Below, in pieces: positions 1 through 7,763 of a stretch of 64,000 bases of DNA. Numbering within the stretch: position 1 is the first letter of the stretch; the number at the start of each line of letters is the position of its first letter. Source of the stretch: a virus; the IMG/VR virus record IMGVR_UViG_3300046501_000552, positions 1 to 64,000 of that record; one strand, written 5' to 3'. A program made the position numbers and the translations under genes. Under the pieces are notes generated by a model that worked only from the letters and a program-made list of their open reading frames with translations, was not told where the DNA came from and made no database searches.

Positions 1-709
1 CCAGATCCTGGTAGGCCATGGCCGACTCACCGTCGAGCTTGATCGAGCCCTCCCAGTCGTCGCCTTCTTTCACGAGCCGTGGGTATTCCTTGCCCAGGTT
101 CTGTACGCGCTCTTCGTCTGACTTCACGTGACCACGCGGGAAGTCTTGCAGACCATCGACGAGAATCCCCTTGATCAACCGCATGCGTAGCTTCCACCAC
201 CAGCTGTTCGTACCGCGCCCGCCTGCACCAGATTCTTCGGCTAGACGCCGTAGGTATTGCTTGTACTCGACCGGGTTCACGTACTTCAGAATGCCGAGCT
301 CCTGCGTGATGTTGACTTCATCTTCGCTATGTACGGCCTGCGTGACCTTCATAAGCAACGCCGGAATGCTCTGCAGGTTCTTCAGCTGCATGAGTAGCCC
401 CTGCGAGAGCGTCGAGCGCAGCTTGAGCGTCTTGATCACGGCATACTCCTTCTCGCCGTTTTCCATGTCCTTCTTCACCAGCAGGTACTTCTTATCGAAG
501 TCTCCCCAGACCGGCGAGTCAAGCGGCACGGCTGCATCGATCTCGAAGTACACAGCCGTCTGTCCGACCTGATACAGGTCTTTCTCGACCACGCACTCCC
601 AACCCCCGACGACCGCGATCTCCAGCCGATCGGCCTTCTTGATCGGCTTGATCTCATCGATCTTGACGATACGGGCGAGCGCCCGCGTTTCTTCTTTTAC
701 GAACGGCAT
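1..709 (-). CDS. RNA ligase, DRB0094-like (3' part outside window)
   Basis: The translation from ATG at 709 runs open to the window edge for 236 residues, so the C-terminal half of the gene is missing. Residues 10-62 form the N-terminal OB-fold-like domain seen in the DRB0094 class of RNA ligases (ARIVKIDEIKPI then KADRLEIAVVGGWECVV). Residues 221-226 (SIKLDG) are nucleotidyltransferase motif I, so K223 would be the lysine that takes AMP from ATP. Enzymes of this family seal RNA ends in the cytoplasm, and phages use them to repair cut tRNA or other RNA. The later motifs (III, IV, V) lie beyond the window. It is the last visible gene of the minus-strand block that starts near 4.4 kb. The family call is strong; the substrate is unknown. 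Confidence 0.82.
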   Translation of the reverse strand, partial: MPFVKEETRALARIVKIDEIKPIKKADRLEIAVVGGWECVVEKDLYQVGQTAVYFEIDAAVPLDSPVWGDFDKKYLLVKKDMENGEKEYAVIKTLKLRSTLSQGLLMQLKNLQSIPALLMKVTQAVHSEDEVNITQELGILKYVNPVEYKQYLRRLAEESGAGGRGTNSWWWKLRMRLIKGILVDGLQDFPRGHVKSDEERVQNLGKEYPRLVKEGDDWEGSIKLDGESAMAYQDL

Positions 710-720
710 TGTAATTCTCT

Positions 721-1122
721 TTAGATAAGTACGTCGCGAATAAACGGAACGCGAAACTGCGCCTGCTCTTTCAGCCAAGCGCGGGTCTGCCAGTAGTCCT
801 TGTGCCAGATCGAATCAATCTTACAATCGTGATCGACACTCAGCGTAAAGCCAAACTCATCCCCCGTCTCTAACACAAAGACGAGATGATAGCCGAGCTG
901 CCAGCATTGGTCCCACCATTCATCTTGCTGATCAATGATGGCGGGCGTGAAGTACCAGGAGGCGGCTTGCGCGCCAGAGTCAAACGACAGATGCAGTCGC
1001 TGAAGGGCGCGCAGATAACCCATCTGAATCTCGAGCATCATGAAGTTATACGTTGCTTCATCACGCGCATGGTGATGCAAGAATAACTGCAAACGAGTAT
1101 CGAGATTAAGATGACGTGCCAT
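721..1122 (-). CDS. hypothetical protein, 133 aa
   Basis: I do not recognise this protein. It starts at ATG 1122 (MARHLNLDTR), with GGAG about seven bases upstream, and overlaps the end of the preceding DUF488-like gene by 17 bases, as is usual in this packed block. It is rich in His, Trp and aromatic residues (LFLHHHARDE near the start, DEWWDQCWQLGYH in the middle), with no membrane segment or signal peptide. It ends 11 bases before the RNA ligase start, so the two are probably cotranscribed. An upstream in-frame extension to about 1320 is open, but it would lie wholly inside the neighbouring gene and was rejected. Confidence 0.6.
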   Translation of the reverse strand: MARHLNLDTRLQLFLHHHARDEATYNFMMLEIQMGYLRALQRLHLSFDSGAQAASWYFTPAIIDQQDEWWDQCWQLGYHLVFVLETGDEFGFTLSVDHDCKIDSIWHKDYWQTRAWLKEQAQFRVPFIRDVLI

Positions 1123-1561
1123 CAGGGAGCTCCGGTTTCGGAAAATGATCTTTGGTGATCTCACCCATGATCCGTACGCGCCAACCCATGGATTCAAGAT
1201 GATTCTTCGCGTGCTGGATGAATAAGTGACGGTGGCAAAACACCCCCGCCGGGCAGTAGCACCCATACGCAGCGTATGGGTACACGGAGAGGCGATCCCA
1301 CACTGCTCGATGCAGGTCACGGGACTCCACCATCTTGTCTTCGTAAAGCTCCGTGTAGCTCTGCTCGTTCAGGCGCCCTTCCTTGTACGCCTTCACATTC
1401 TCCCAGTCGGGCGCAAATGCCAGGACCCCGTCCTTCGCAGTAGTATTAATGAGTTTTATTTTTTGCTTGCCACGAGCAGTTTCGATTTCCTCATTCTCGA
1501 TTCGTCGCCATTGGGCTATCTGAATCGTCCAGAGGAAGAACTGGGGAGGTTTCTCTTCCAT
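1106..1561 (-). CDS. DUF488-like protein, 151 aa
   Basis: The C-terminal half has the layout of DUF488-type proteins: a WDRL segment, then YGCYCPAGVFCHRHLFIQH, a Cys/His cluster matching the family's conserved C-x(n)-CHR signature, then a predicted beta strand (MGWRVRIMGE). The molecular function of the family is not settled. The start at ATG 1561 is chosen because AAGGA sits five bases upstream. The first 71 bases lie inside the end of the GIY-YIG homing endonuclease gene in another frame. Its N-terminal segments PQFFLWTIQ and KLINTTAKDGV recur in a degraded copy on the far side of the endonuclease (2344-2620), which suggests that this gene arrived with, or was reshuffled by, the endonuclease. 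Confidence 0.66.
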   Translation of the reverse strand: MEEKPPQFFLWTIQIAQWRRIENEEIETARGKQKIKLINTTAKDGVLAFAPDWENVKAYKEGRLNEQSYTELYEDKMVESRDLHRAVWDRLSVYPYAAYGCYCPAGVFCHRHLFIQHAKNHLESMGWRVRIMGEITKDHFPKPELPDGTSS

Positions 1562-2327
1562 TTAATTCCTTGTAGATCCCTGCGTTAACGCGATTGGTGA
1601 TCGTTGTGGTGGTTAGCCCAAGCTCTTTAGCGGCTAACCCTCGGCTGGCATAGACAACATCGTCTATAACGACTGGTTTAGCGCGATAAAGCATACCCAG
1701 GTGTTTGTTAAGCACAGTCTCAGGAGGATCTTTTCTCCCTAGGGCTACCTCACTCAGTTTCTTTTTGTGTTCTTCACTGAGATGACCACCAAGTTTTGCT
1801 TGTCGCATAACCTCTTTGGCTTCTGGCGAAACTACGTGCGTTCGGCCAGTACTGCTGAGTCTGAATTTTTCGATTGCTTCTGGAGAATGTCTGTAGCCTT
1901 TGTTGTAGCCGGGATTATTCTGATGCTCCTGAAGCAAAGCTTGTCGCAATTTCTCGACATGTTCAGGAGACAGTTTTCTTCCTACTAATTTCTCCTTCAT
2001 TCTTTTTATTGAATCCGGAGATTGGCCTACAGAACAATGCCGCGCATCATCAGACAAGTTCAAGAAAAGCGGACTCCCATAGAACTCATCAATGATAGAT
2101 TGTTCAAGGTCAAACGCCGCTTCTCTGTTCTCAACTTCTACAGACACGAAGTCAAAATTGGGATTACGATTATACGCTCGTTGAAATTTATAATTCGGAT
2201 GCCGCTTATTCCTCAGAGCACTCCTATGTTTACTCTCTCGATAAACATCATCTTTCGTACTACCCGCATAAACCTCGTCAGTCTCGGGATTGTGAAAGAT
2301 GTAGACTTTGTGGTTTTCTTCAGGCAT
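1491..2327 (-). CDS. GIY-YIG homing endonuclease with NUMOD3 repeats
   Basis: A 278-residue selfish endonuclease of the SegA/I-TevI class. Residues 7-90 form the GIY-YIG nuclease: VYIF (Y9), VYAG (Y20), R30, H34 and E75 occupy the expected catalytic positions. Residues about 104-205 hold repeated NUMOD3-type DNA-binding motifs (SPDSIKRMKEKL, SPEHVEKLRQAL, SPEAIEKFRLS, SEEHKKKLSEVALGR). Residues about 222-258 form a NUMOD1-like helix-turn-helix (RGLAAKELGLTTTTITNRVN). The gene is clearly more AT-rich than its neighbours, a sign of transfer. Its last codons overlap the start of the DUF488-like gene. No splice junctions or intron core were evident, so I take it as free-standing. It probably cuts a related phage genome nearby and is copied by repair. 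Confidence 0.9.
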   Translation of the reverse strand: MPEENHKVYIFHNPETDEVYAGSTKDDVYRESKHRSALRNKRHPNYKFQRAYNRNPNFDFVSVEVENREAAFDLEQSIIDEFYGSPLFLNLSDDARHCSVGQSPDSIKRMKEKLVGRKLSPEHVEKLRQALLQEHQNNPGYNKGYRHSPEAIEKFRLSSTGRTHVVSPEAKEVMRQAKLGGHLSEEHKKKLSEVALGRKDPPETVLNKHLGMLYRAKPVVIDDVVYASRGLAAKELGLTTTTITNRVNAGIYKELNGRETSPVLPLDDSDSPMATNRE

Positions 2328-2343
2328 CTCTCATAATCCCTTC

Positions 2344-2620
2344 TTAATGTCGGAACCCCAGCCCCACCCCTGACTTGGCCGTGGTGTCAATCAGCTTGAT
2401 GTGATCCACATCCCGACCCATCAGGTAGGGGTTTTCAGCCCCAGCTGGGTCGGCGGTAGCCGGTGATGGGATCGATGACGTCGTGCTTGACGGTGCCGAA
2501 TCCGAGGGTGGGGTCGACGATGCCGTCGGGGTTGACGTCAACGCGGCGTTCGATGTCGCGCTTCGTGCGCGCAGCAGCCTGTGCTGCCCAAGCTGAATTG
2601 TCCAGAGAAAGAACTGCGGG
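2344..2620 (-). pseudogene. degraded 5' fragment of a DUF488-like gene
   Basis: In the reading frame that ends at 2344 there are two short segments matching the N-terminus of the intact DUF488-like gene at 1106-1561: PQFFLWTIQLGQ (intact copy PQFFLWTIQIAQ) and HIKLIDTTAKSGV (intact copy KIKLINTTAKDGV). At DNA level, 2594-2620 matches the intact copy at about 24 of 27 bases. The matching pieces are separated by Ser/Pro/Thr-rich sequence that is the shadow of the overlapping gene at 2435-3208. The frame stops 17 bases before the homing endonuclease start. I infer a remnant left when the endonuclease and an intact gene copy entered; it is probably not translated. Confidence 0.5.
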
Positions 2621-3208
2621 GTAGGACTTGGGGATGCTGGTGTGTCGGTAGACGAGATGGCGGATGCGTCCACAGGTCGGACCTCCCGTACGGTAGTTAA
2701 GGGATTCCCAGTCCGTGCGCTCGAGCACGTAACCGTTTGCGTCCAGCGACGCTTCGTCGAAGAGGACCGCGCCGACGACCGCGCCTTCGGGGGCCTTCTG
2801 GTTAAAGAGCTGGGCGATGTGGATGCGGCTCGCGAAGCCCATCAGGCTCGGCGTATTACTGCGTTGCACCAGACGGTGGATCGCGCTGTGATGATAGTCG
2901 ACCATGAAGTGGCCGATCTCGTGGTTATGCAGCCCAGCCTGGTAATCGAAGTTGTCTTCCCGATACATCTTCGTGATGTCGTCGATATGACTTCCGTTCA
3001 TGTCCAGCAGATGCGGTGCAACGTGAAACTCTTTACAGGCGCTATACGCCTCTTCTGCGCAATGCAGCACCTGACCCTGCAAGACGTTCTTCAGACGGCT
3101 CAGAGCGTGGTTTAAGAGCGCCGGAGCACCATCCTTGTACACGGGGCGACCCGCTTGGTCCAAAGTGATGATCAACTGCACGTTTTCTTTGCGGTTTTGT
3201 TCTTTCAT
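2435..3208 (-). CDS. hypothetical protein, 257 aa
   Basis: Starts at ATG 3208 (MKEQNRKENVQLIITLDQAG) with AGGGA just upstream. No family was recognised. The middle is rich in His and acidic residues (LLDMNGSHIDDITKMYREDN, HNHEIGHFMVDYHH), which could suggest metal binding, but HEIGH lacks the full HExxH metallopeptidase pattern. No membrane segment is present. The last 60 or so residues overlap the remnant of a DUF488-like gene in another frame, so the present C-terminus may be a fusion extension created at the homing endonuclease junction. It lies downstream of a strong hairpin terminator at 3245-3270. Confidence 0.6.
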   Translation of the reverse strand: MKEQNRKENVQLIITLDQAGRPVYKDGAPALLNHALSRLKNVLQGQVLHCAEEAYSACKEFHVAPHLLDMNGSHIDDITKMYREDNFDYQAGLHNHEIGHFMVDYHHSAIHRLVQRSNTPSLMGFASRIHIAQLFNQKAPEGAVVGAVLFDEASLDANGYVLERTDWESLNYRTGGPTCGRIRHLVYRHTSIPKSYPAVLSLDNSAWAAQAAARTKRDIERRVDVNPDGIVDPTLGFGTVKHDVIDPITGYRRPSWG

Positions 3209-3244
3209 GGTCCCTGCAACAACAAAAAATAAAGATGTCACAAA

Positions 3245-3270
3245 CTCCCAGGGGCCGAAACCCCTGGGAG
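3245..3270 (-). terminator. intrinsic terminator-like hairpin
   Basis: A perfect 10-bp stem CTCCCAGGGG/CCCCTGGGAG with a six-base loop. On the minus strand it follows the stop of the gene at 3312-3797 and is followed within about 20 bases by the T-rich run CTTTATTTTTTG. Confidence 0.7.
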
Positions 3271-3311
3271 CGTTCTCAGCTACTGCCCCCATAAACGGAA
3301 GTGGCGCTCGC

Positions 3312-3797
3312 TTAGTCGCTCAGCGCCGACGCGGCGATGTCCGTCAGGTGATCGCGCACCTTCTTGAATTCGCCACGCGATTGCGACGCGCCGTAGAAGT
3401 CGAGCTTCATCGAGCCCGTGCCGAACTTGGTGGTCGGCTCTTGGCCCGGTGCACGCACTTGCGACGAGCGCTCGAAGACGCCTTCGAACTTCGACTTGCC
3501 GACCGTCGGGAACACAGCTTGCACTTCGTTGACGGTCTTGTGCTTCTTGAAGAAGTCGACGCCGGTTTCGCCGAGTGCCAGGAACGATGCTGCGGCGAAG
3601 CGCGTGTTGTGGTTGTCGATCGCGAGCACCGTGTCGGCGCTCACGCCTTCGGGCAGCAGTTCGACGTACACGCCCTTCAGCTTTTCCGGATCGGCCAAGC
3701 CAGTCTTCGGATCGAGGTGGATGTGCTTCTTGATCTTGTCGGCCAGTTCACGCGTTTCCGGCTTGAAGACGATGGATTCTTTAACAGTCGTGGTCAT
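3312..3797 (-). CDS. hypothetical protein, 161 aa
   Basis: A soluble, mixed alpha/beta protein with no recognised domain. The start at ATG 3797 has GGAAA eight bases upstream. It begins MTTTVKESIVFKPETRELAD and ends with an alanine/serine tail; Lys-rich helices (DKIKKHIH, VDFFKKHKTV) alternate with strands. It follows the gene at 3866-4351 on the minus strand and is closed by the hairpin at 3245-3270, so it is probably transcribed from the TATATTAC element at 4463. Position next to an early promoter suggests early expression, but no role can be given. Confidence 0.6.
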   Translation of the reverse strand: MTTTVKESIVFKPETRELADKIKKHIHLDPKTGLADPEKLKGVYVELLPEGVSADTVLAIDNHNTRFAAASFLALGETGVDFFKKHKTVNEVQAVFPTVGKSKFEGVFERSSQVRAPGQEPTTKFGTGSMKLDFYGASQSRGEFKKVRDHLTDIAASALSD

Positions 3798-3845
3798 GAT
3801 ACGTTTCCTTGTTTATCGGATTTAAGAAAGAGAGTGACTACTGGA

Positions 3846-3865
3846 GTCCTTGAGCTCAAGAACTA
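3846..3865. repeat. 20-base inverted repeat between two minus-strand genes
   Basis: AGTCCTTGAG/CTCAAGAACT is a near-perfect palindrome with no loop, centred on CTTGAGCTCAAG. It lies directly after the stop codon of the gene at 3866-4351. It could be a weak terminator stem or a protein-binding site; there is no good T-run. Confidence 0.4.
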
Positions 3866-4351
3866 CTATTTGCTTCGAGCGTACTGGTTGCCGCCGGAAG
3901 GCTGCCGAGAAATCGTCGGGCGGCTCCCGTACGGCTTCCGCGGCGTTCTCACCTCAGTGCGGTTGGAGGGCACCGAGTTGAACTTGTCGACCAATGCTTC
4001 CACTGCCGCCGGGGCTACTGCCACCGGCGTGTCGATGCGCGCAGCTTTGAGCGCGGGACTGGAAAGGATGTGGCCGGAGATGTGGGTTTTGCCCTTTTGC
4101 AGGTCGCGACTGACTTGATCGCGCCCGCCGAAGACGATGAACTTGCCTTCGAGTTTGAAGAAACTGATCGTGCCGCCATGGAACTGCGGACAGTCTTGCG
4201 AGAGGTCGATCATGGCAAGCGCTGCGTCGGAGAAGTTGATGTCTTTCACCGCGACAGAAGCGATGCTACCGGAGCCAGCTTTGGCCATGACTTTGGTCAG
4301 CGAGTACTGCTGGTCTTTGAAGGTCAGGATGACTTTCGAAATATCTTCCAT
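3866..4351 (-). CDS. hypothetical protein, 161 aa, first gene behind an early-type promoter
   Basis: The N-terminal ~115 residues look folded and strand-rich (SKVILTFKDQQYSLTKVMAK, GTISFFKLEGKFIVFGGRDQ). The last ~45 residues are basic, Pro/Ser/Arg-rich and probably disordered (RTPRKPYGSRPTISRQPSGG), as in many nucleic-acid-binding proteins, though that is inference. ATG 4351 is taken as the start. A TTG further up at 4480 would give an unlikely N-terminus overlapping the promoter, and no convincing ribosome site was found for either. About 110 bases upstream lies the exact octamer TATATTAC, so this is probably the first gene of an early transcript. Confidence 0.58.
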   Translation of the reverse strand: MEDISKVILTFKDQQYSLTKVMAKAGSGSIASVAVKDINFSDAALAMIDLSQDCPQFHGGTISFFKLEGKFIVFGGRDQVSRDLQKGKTHISGHILSSPALKAARIDTPVAVAPAAVEALVDKFNSVPSNRTEVRTPRKPYGSRPTISRQPSGGNQYARSK

Positions 4352-4462
4352 GATAGATGCAGAGAATTCCTCGTGTTTAGGGACGATACTGTTATCGCAT
4401 AGCAGGAGTCGCACACGTAAAATAATTCGCGTATTTGAATGCTTCTGTTTCTGCTCAATGTA

Positions 4463-4470
4463 GTAATATA
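4463..4470 (-). promoter_or_regulatory. phiKZ-type early promoter core TATATTAC
   Basis: The minus strand reads CCTATATTACTACATTGAG, containing the exact octamer that is the conserved core of phiKZ early promoters read by the virion RNA polymerase. It sits in a 196-base AT-rich gap, 112 bases upstream of the ATG at 4351. A second exact copy with the same orientation, spacing and following bases lies at 26165. Confidence 0.62.
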
Positions 4471-4510
4471 GGTCCAACAAATCTTTGAATCATGCGGATC
4501 AACGGCATAA

Positions 4511-4532
4511 GCCCCAGGGTTTCCCCTGGGGC
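4511..4532 (-). terminator. terminator-like hairpin after the prohead protease gene
   Basis: Stem GCCCCAGGG/CCCTGGGGC with a four-base loop, 15 bases after the protease stop codon on the minus strand, followed by CTTATGCCGTT. It carries the CGGCATAA arm shared by the hairpins at convergent gene ends and would separate the protease transcript from the early promoter at 4463. Confidence 0.6.
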
Positions 4533-4547
4533 TCGCTTACGGTGGTG

Positions 4548-5348
4548 TCACCACTGCAAGAAGGCGGGCTTCTTCGCCCCTTCGGTTTCGGTTGTGTCCC
4601 AGCCCATCGCTTGAAACAGTTCCTGTCCCGTCAAGATGGCTGATTCCTGAGCTACCCCGTACATCGAGTTACGCTTGATGCCGCGCTCGATCTGACCCCG
4701 GCTAAACAGGTGGTCGAAGTCCTGCGTGTTGCGATCGCTCGCGCCCACGTGGGCTCCTTCCAGTGCCGGTGCCTTGAACTTCTCCGCCGCTGCCAGTCCG
4801 GGTTCCAACACTTGGTCCCAGGTGACGATGGTGCGCAAAATGCGCTTGCAGGTGCCACGCTCCATGAAGTCGTCAGTGAACGCCCGGATCGAGAAGCAGA
4901 CGTTCTCGTTCGGATTGTCCAGCGATCGACGCAGCTGCTCGCCATGGGGACCCGACGGATAGACGCGCGAGATGATAGCGATCACGGGGTTCCCGTGGTC
5001 ATCTTTCACCCGATCGAAATCCAGGTAGATCTCCTTGTGGTGGCAGCACACGTTGTCTTCATAGATCGACATCACGCGCTGTGCAAACTGCTCTTCACTC
5101 ATGCCAGGCAGTGGCTTGGGATGACCCAGCTCACCACGCAGCACGCCGCGCTTCACGCGTCGCATGAAGGTGCTCGAGCCCTCGAACAGATCACGGGCTT
5201 GGTCGTACACGTAGTACTGACCAATTGAGTTGAAGACGTTCAGCGCCCCGACCACTAGCTCGTAGTAGCCGTTCTCGTCTTTCTTCAACACCCCGCTCTT
5301 GTTCGATGCCGCGAGTGCCGTACACGCGAATCGAATTTGATTGCCCAT
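4548..5348 (-). CDS. prohead maturation protease, T4 gp21-like
   Basis: A 266-residue serine protease that would cleave scaffold and capsid proteins inside the prohead. The visible family signature is VLRGELGHPKP, with the presumed catalytic H76, followed about 77 residues later by NVCFSIRAFTDD with the presumed nucleophile S153. This His-then-Ser spacing and the GELGHP box are typical of the T4 gp21 / phiKZ gp175 type. A Cys/His pair CCHH at 101-104 is unusual. The start is ATG 5348 (MGNQIRFACTALAASNKSG). The upstream genes at 5369 and 6110 are close and on the same strand, so they may be assembly partners. A terminator hairpin follows the stop. Confidence 0.72.
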   Translation of the reverse strand: MGNQIRFACTALAASNKSGVLKKDENGYYELVVGALNVFNSIGQYYVYDQARDLFEGSSTFMRRVKRGVLRGELGHPKPLPGMSEEQFAQRVMSIYEDNVCCHHKEIYLDFDRVKDDHGNPVIAIISRVYPSGPHGEQLRRSLDNPNENVCFSIRAFTDDFMERGTCKRILRTIVTWDQVLEPGLAAAEKFKAPALEGAHVGASDRNTQDFDHLFSRGQIERGIKRNSMYGVAQESAILTGQELFQAMGWDTTETEGAKKPAFLQW

Positions 5349-5368
5349 TGTGTTCTCGACTTGTTGAC

Positions 5369-6094
5369 TTATGCTCGCAAGAGAGACTCGATGCGCTCCA
5401 CGCGATCCGCCGGATTCACGAGAGCAGACACCAGAGCATCTCCAAAGTACGACCCGGCGAGCTTGTTGGTCGTATTGGTCGCTGCGTACTGCACTGAGCG
5501 CAGCGGAATGAACGCAGGCTTCACGACGCTTAGCTGGGAGAGGTCTTCGATCGTGGTCCGGTAATACTGGTTGCGATCTTTCTCCGAGCGCGAGATCATC
5601 GAAATGATCAGCTCCGTGACTTCCTGGTTGGCCCCGATGTTGGCTCCGGCATGATACAGCGCCGTGTCGAAGATTTTCCCGAGCTCCAGATAGCCCAAGT
5701 ACCAAGGTACCCGACCCTTCGAGATGATCTCGTCGTAGATTTTGTACACCAACACGTCGGTCTTCACCAGATCCGTGCTTGTGACCACGACGCTACCCGC
5801 ATCGAAGCTGAACTCGTAATACTCATCCCCGTCGATTTGTATCTTCAGGGTCGCCGTCGGTTCGATGGGCAACATGGCATTCACCATGGAGACGCCATAG
5901 TACACATCCTCTACGACAATCGCATAGATTCCCACAATGTAGGTTTCAATGCCGATCTGAGCGAGGCCTCGTTCTGCGAAGCGCGCCGGAATATAGATCT
6001 TCACCGGTTTCTTGCAGACGAGGCTCCCATTTGGAAGTTCTTCGAGGTAAGCCTGGACCCGTTTGGGATCGCGAATGAGTTTACTCACGTCCAT
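5369..6094 (-). CDS. hypothetical protein, 241 aa, probable virion or assembly protein
   Basis: No recognised domain. It starts MDVSKLIRDPKRVQAYLEEL at ATG 6094 and has a strand-rich first half with many valines and tyrosines (GIETYIVGIYAIVVEDVYYG), then a helical half ending RVERIESLLRA. There is no signal peptide; the hydrophobic stretch is too interrupted for a clear membrane helix. It sits 20 bases upstream of the prohead protease and 15 bases downstream of a 484-residue gene. This suggests a head-assembly role, but only by neighbourhood. Confidence 0.55.
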   Translation of the reverse strand: MDVSKLIRDPKRVQAYLEELPNGSLVCKKPVKIYIPARFAERGLAQIGIETYIVGIYAIVVEDVYYGVSMVNAMLPIEPTATLKIQIDGDEYYEFSFDAGSVVVTSTDLVKTDVLVYKIYDEIISKGRVPWYLGYLELGKIFDTALYHAGANIGANQEVTELIISMISRSEKDRNQYYRTTIEDLSQLSVVKPAFIPLRSVQYAATNTTNKLAGSYFGDALVSALVNPADRVERIESLLRA

Positions 6095-6109
6095 GACTTA
6101 CCCCCGCGC

Positions 6110-7564
6110 TTAGATGGATTGCTTGAAACCCGCGTCGACCACTTGCAGCTGCGAGCCGACCCACCAGGCGACGTATTCGATCACCGAGATAGCGGCCGCT
6201 TCACGCACTTCGAGCGACGGGTTCTTCTTCTTGATGCGATCGATCCCGGCGAGGATACGCTCGGCTTCGGTCTTCGAGAAACGCGAGCGGCACACGAGCT
6301 TCAGACCCAGCGTGTAGAGGCATTCCAGATCCGACTCGACCACCTCATCGAGCAGCTCATCGAACTTGGCCGTCGCTGCCCCCACGTCGAGGTTCGCGAG
6401 ATCTTCCTCGGTAAGCTCGCGCAGCTGACGACGAAATACCGTCGAGAGCGCTTCCTTGGTACGGGCGAACTTGCGGTTCGCTTCGACCGTGGCCGTCAGC
6501 GCAGCATGGTTGTCCCACGCACGCTTGAGCGTCCCGGCGTTAGCTTCGATGTCCTCGAGCATCACGTACGGGTTCGACTGCAGCAGGTTGCCGAAGAGCA
6601 CTTCGTTCTCGCCGCCGTTCTCGATGTACTGCTTGTAGAGCTGCGGGTTGACGACGATCTCGTTGCTGCTCAGGCTGATCACCAGCGCGCCTGCCGATTC
6701 GGCTTGCTCGTAGGCATTCAGTTCCCGGCACAGGAAGGCCGCGGCTTGATCACGGAAGTCCGCCATCAGCGTTTCGTACTGCTGCAGGCTCATCGTGATC
6801 CCGTCGAGCGGGTTGTCGATCAGCTTGCGTGCGAGCAAGAAGATGATGAGGGCGTTGTCCACGCCGCAGTCGGGCGAATTGAGCAGATCGACGAAGCGAT
6901 GCACCCGTGCGTCGTTGATGTCGGCTTGCTGTTGCTGGAAGGCTTTCGCCCACACGTCAATCAGGCAGCCGTCGCCCAGCGTTGCCGCAAACTGTTCGAT
7001 GTCAGCATCCAGCGAAGCCGACCCGGTCTTCATCAGTTCGACGATTTCCGCACCGGTTTGATCCGGCAGGTTGAAATTCAGCGCCGGGGAATCCAGCGGC
7101 GTTTCTTCGAACTTGCGCACCATCGCGTCGAATGCAGCGTTCGTGAGCGGCGCGGGCAGTTCGTCGATGCGCACTTCCATGCCGAGCAGTTGGCTCGGGG
7201 TGTGCTGCGACAGAATGTCAGTCACACGGGTCACCAGATCATCCACGGCCGGAGCCACGACTTCCTTGGCAAACTTCACATGCGATTGGACTGCCGGGAT
7301 ACAGACTTCGGCGATCTGGTCGAACACGTTGTCGTGATCCGAGTCCCCAAAGACCGGATCTTTGATCGCAGCCGAAGCCGCGAGTTGTTGCAGGTCGACC
7401 TTGATCGTCACGCCATCGTGCGAGGACGTGACGGTTTCGGGACTGCGGGTGCGGTTCACCAGCATTTCCAGCGGCGTGTCCGCACGCGGCAGCACCAGCA
7501 GCTTGCGCTGGTCGAAGCGTTCGGCCAGCGGCAATGCGCTCTCGAGGGCTTGAATGCTCAGCAT
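6110..7564 (-). CDS. hypothetical protein, 484 aa, probable virion protein
   Basis: A largely helical, acidic protein (MLSIQALESALPLAERFDQR; long helices with FDELLDEVVESDLECL near the C-terminus) without recognised domains, signal peptide or membrane segment. It is the second gene of a run that starts with the 65-residue gene at 7763 and leads to the prohead protease. Length and composition would suit an internal head or scaffold-like protein processed by that protease, but this is only inference from order. A 652-codon open frame on the opposite strand (5651-7609) is a shadow with Arg/His-rich low-quality translation. Confidence 0.58.
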   Translation of the reverse strand: MLSIQALESALPLAERFDQRKLLVLPRADTPLEMLVNRTRSPETVTSSHDGVTIKVDLQQLAASAAIKDPVFGDSDHDNVFDQIAEVCIPAVQSHVKFAKEVVAPAVDDLVTRVTDILSQHTPSQLLGMEVRIDELPAPLTNAAFDAMVRKFEETPLDSPALNFNLPDQTGAEIVELMKTGSASLDADIEQFAATLGDGCLIDVWAKAFQQQQADINDARVHRFVDLLNSPDCGVDNALIIFLLARKLIDNPLDGITMSLQQYETLMADFRDQAAAFLCRELNAYEQAESAGALVISLSSNEIVVNPQLYKQYIENGGENEVLFGNLLQSNPYVMLEDIEANAGTLKRAWDNHAALTATVEANRKFARTKEALSTVFRRQLRELTEEDLANLDVGAATAKFDELLDEVVESDLECLYTLGLKLVCRSRFSKTEAERILAGIDRIKKKNPSLEVREAAAISVIEYVAWWVGSQLQVVDAGFKQSI

Positions 7565-7565
7565 G

Positions 7566-7763
7566 TTAATCAGCTCCCAGAACTTTGCCCGCGCTCTCTT
7601 GGAACTTGAGCTGAGCCAGATTGAAAATCGTGCCGCGCGTGAGGGGCGACCCGTCGATGGTGTCCGCTACGTCGTTACCGACGACTCCCTGGACAATAGC
7701 CGCAACCAACTCAGCGGCATTGCCAAGTGTTGCGACGGTCCGATGCGAATCTTGCAATTGCAT
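7566..7763 (-). CDS. small hypothetical protein, 65 aa
   Basis: MQLQDSHRTVATLGNAAELV..., an Ala/Val/Gly-rich soluble small protein. ATG 7763 is preceded by AGGAAA at good spacing, and its stop is one base before the start of the 484-residue gene, which argues for a real, translationally coupled gene. It is the first gene after the polymerase operon terminator. No function can be assigned. Confidence 0.55.
   Translation of the reverse strand: MQLQDSHRTVATLGNAAELVAAIVQGVVGNDVADTIDGSPLTRGTIFNLAQLKFQESAGKVLGAD

Noticed and set aside
1106-2673. A group I intron or intein interrupting a DUF488 gene
   Set aside because: The intact gene has its own start and ribosome site, the flanking copy repeats its beginning rather than completing it, and no intron core was recognised. 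A free-standing endonuclease with duplicated flank fits better.
4352-4480. A longer N-terminus for the gene at 3866-4351 starting at TTG 4480
   Set aside because: It would run through the promoter leader, add basic, low-quality sequence and has no ribosome site.
5651-7609. A 652-codon open frame on the plus strand
   Set aside because: It runs antisense across genes with good starts; its translation is Arg/His/Val-rich with no domain, and it has no ribosome site. A shadow of GC-rich codon use.
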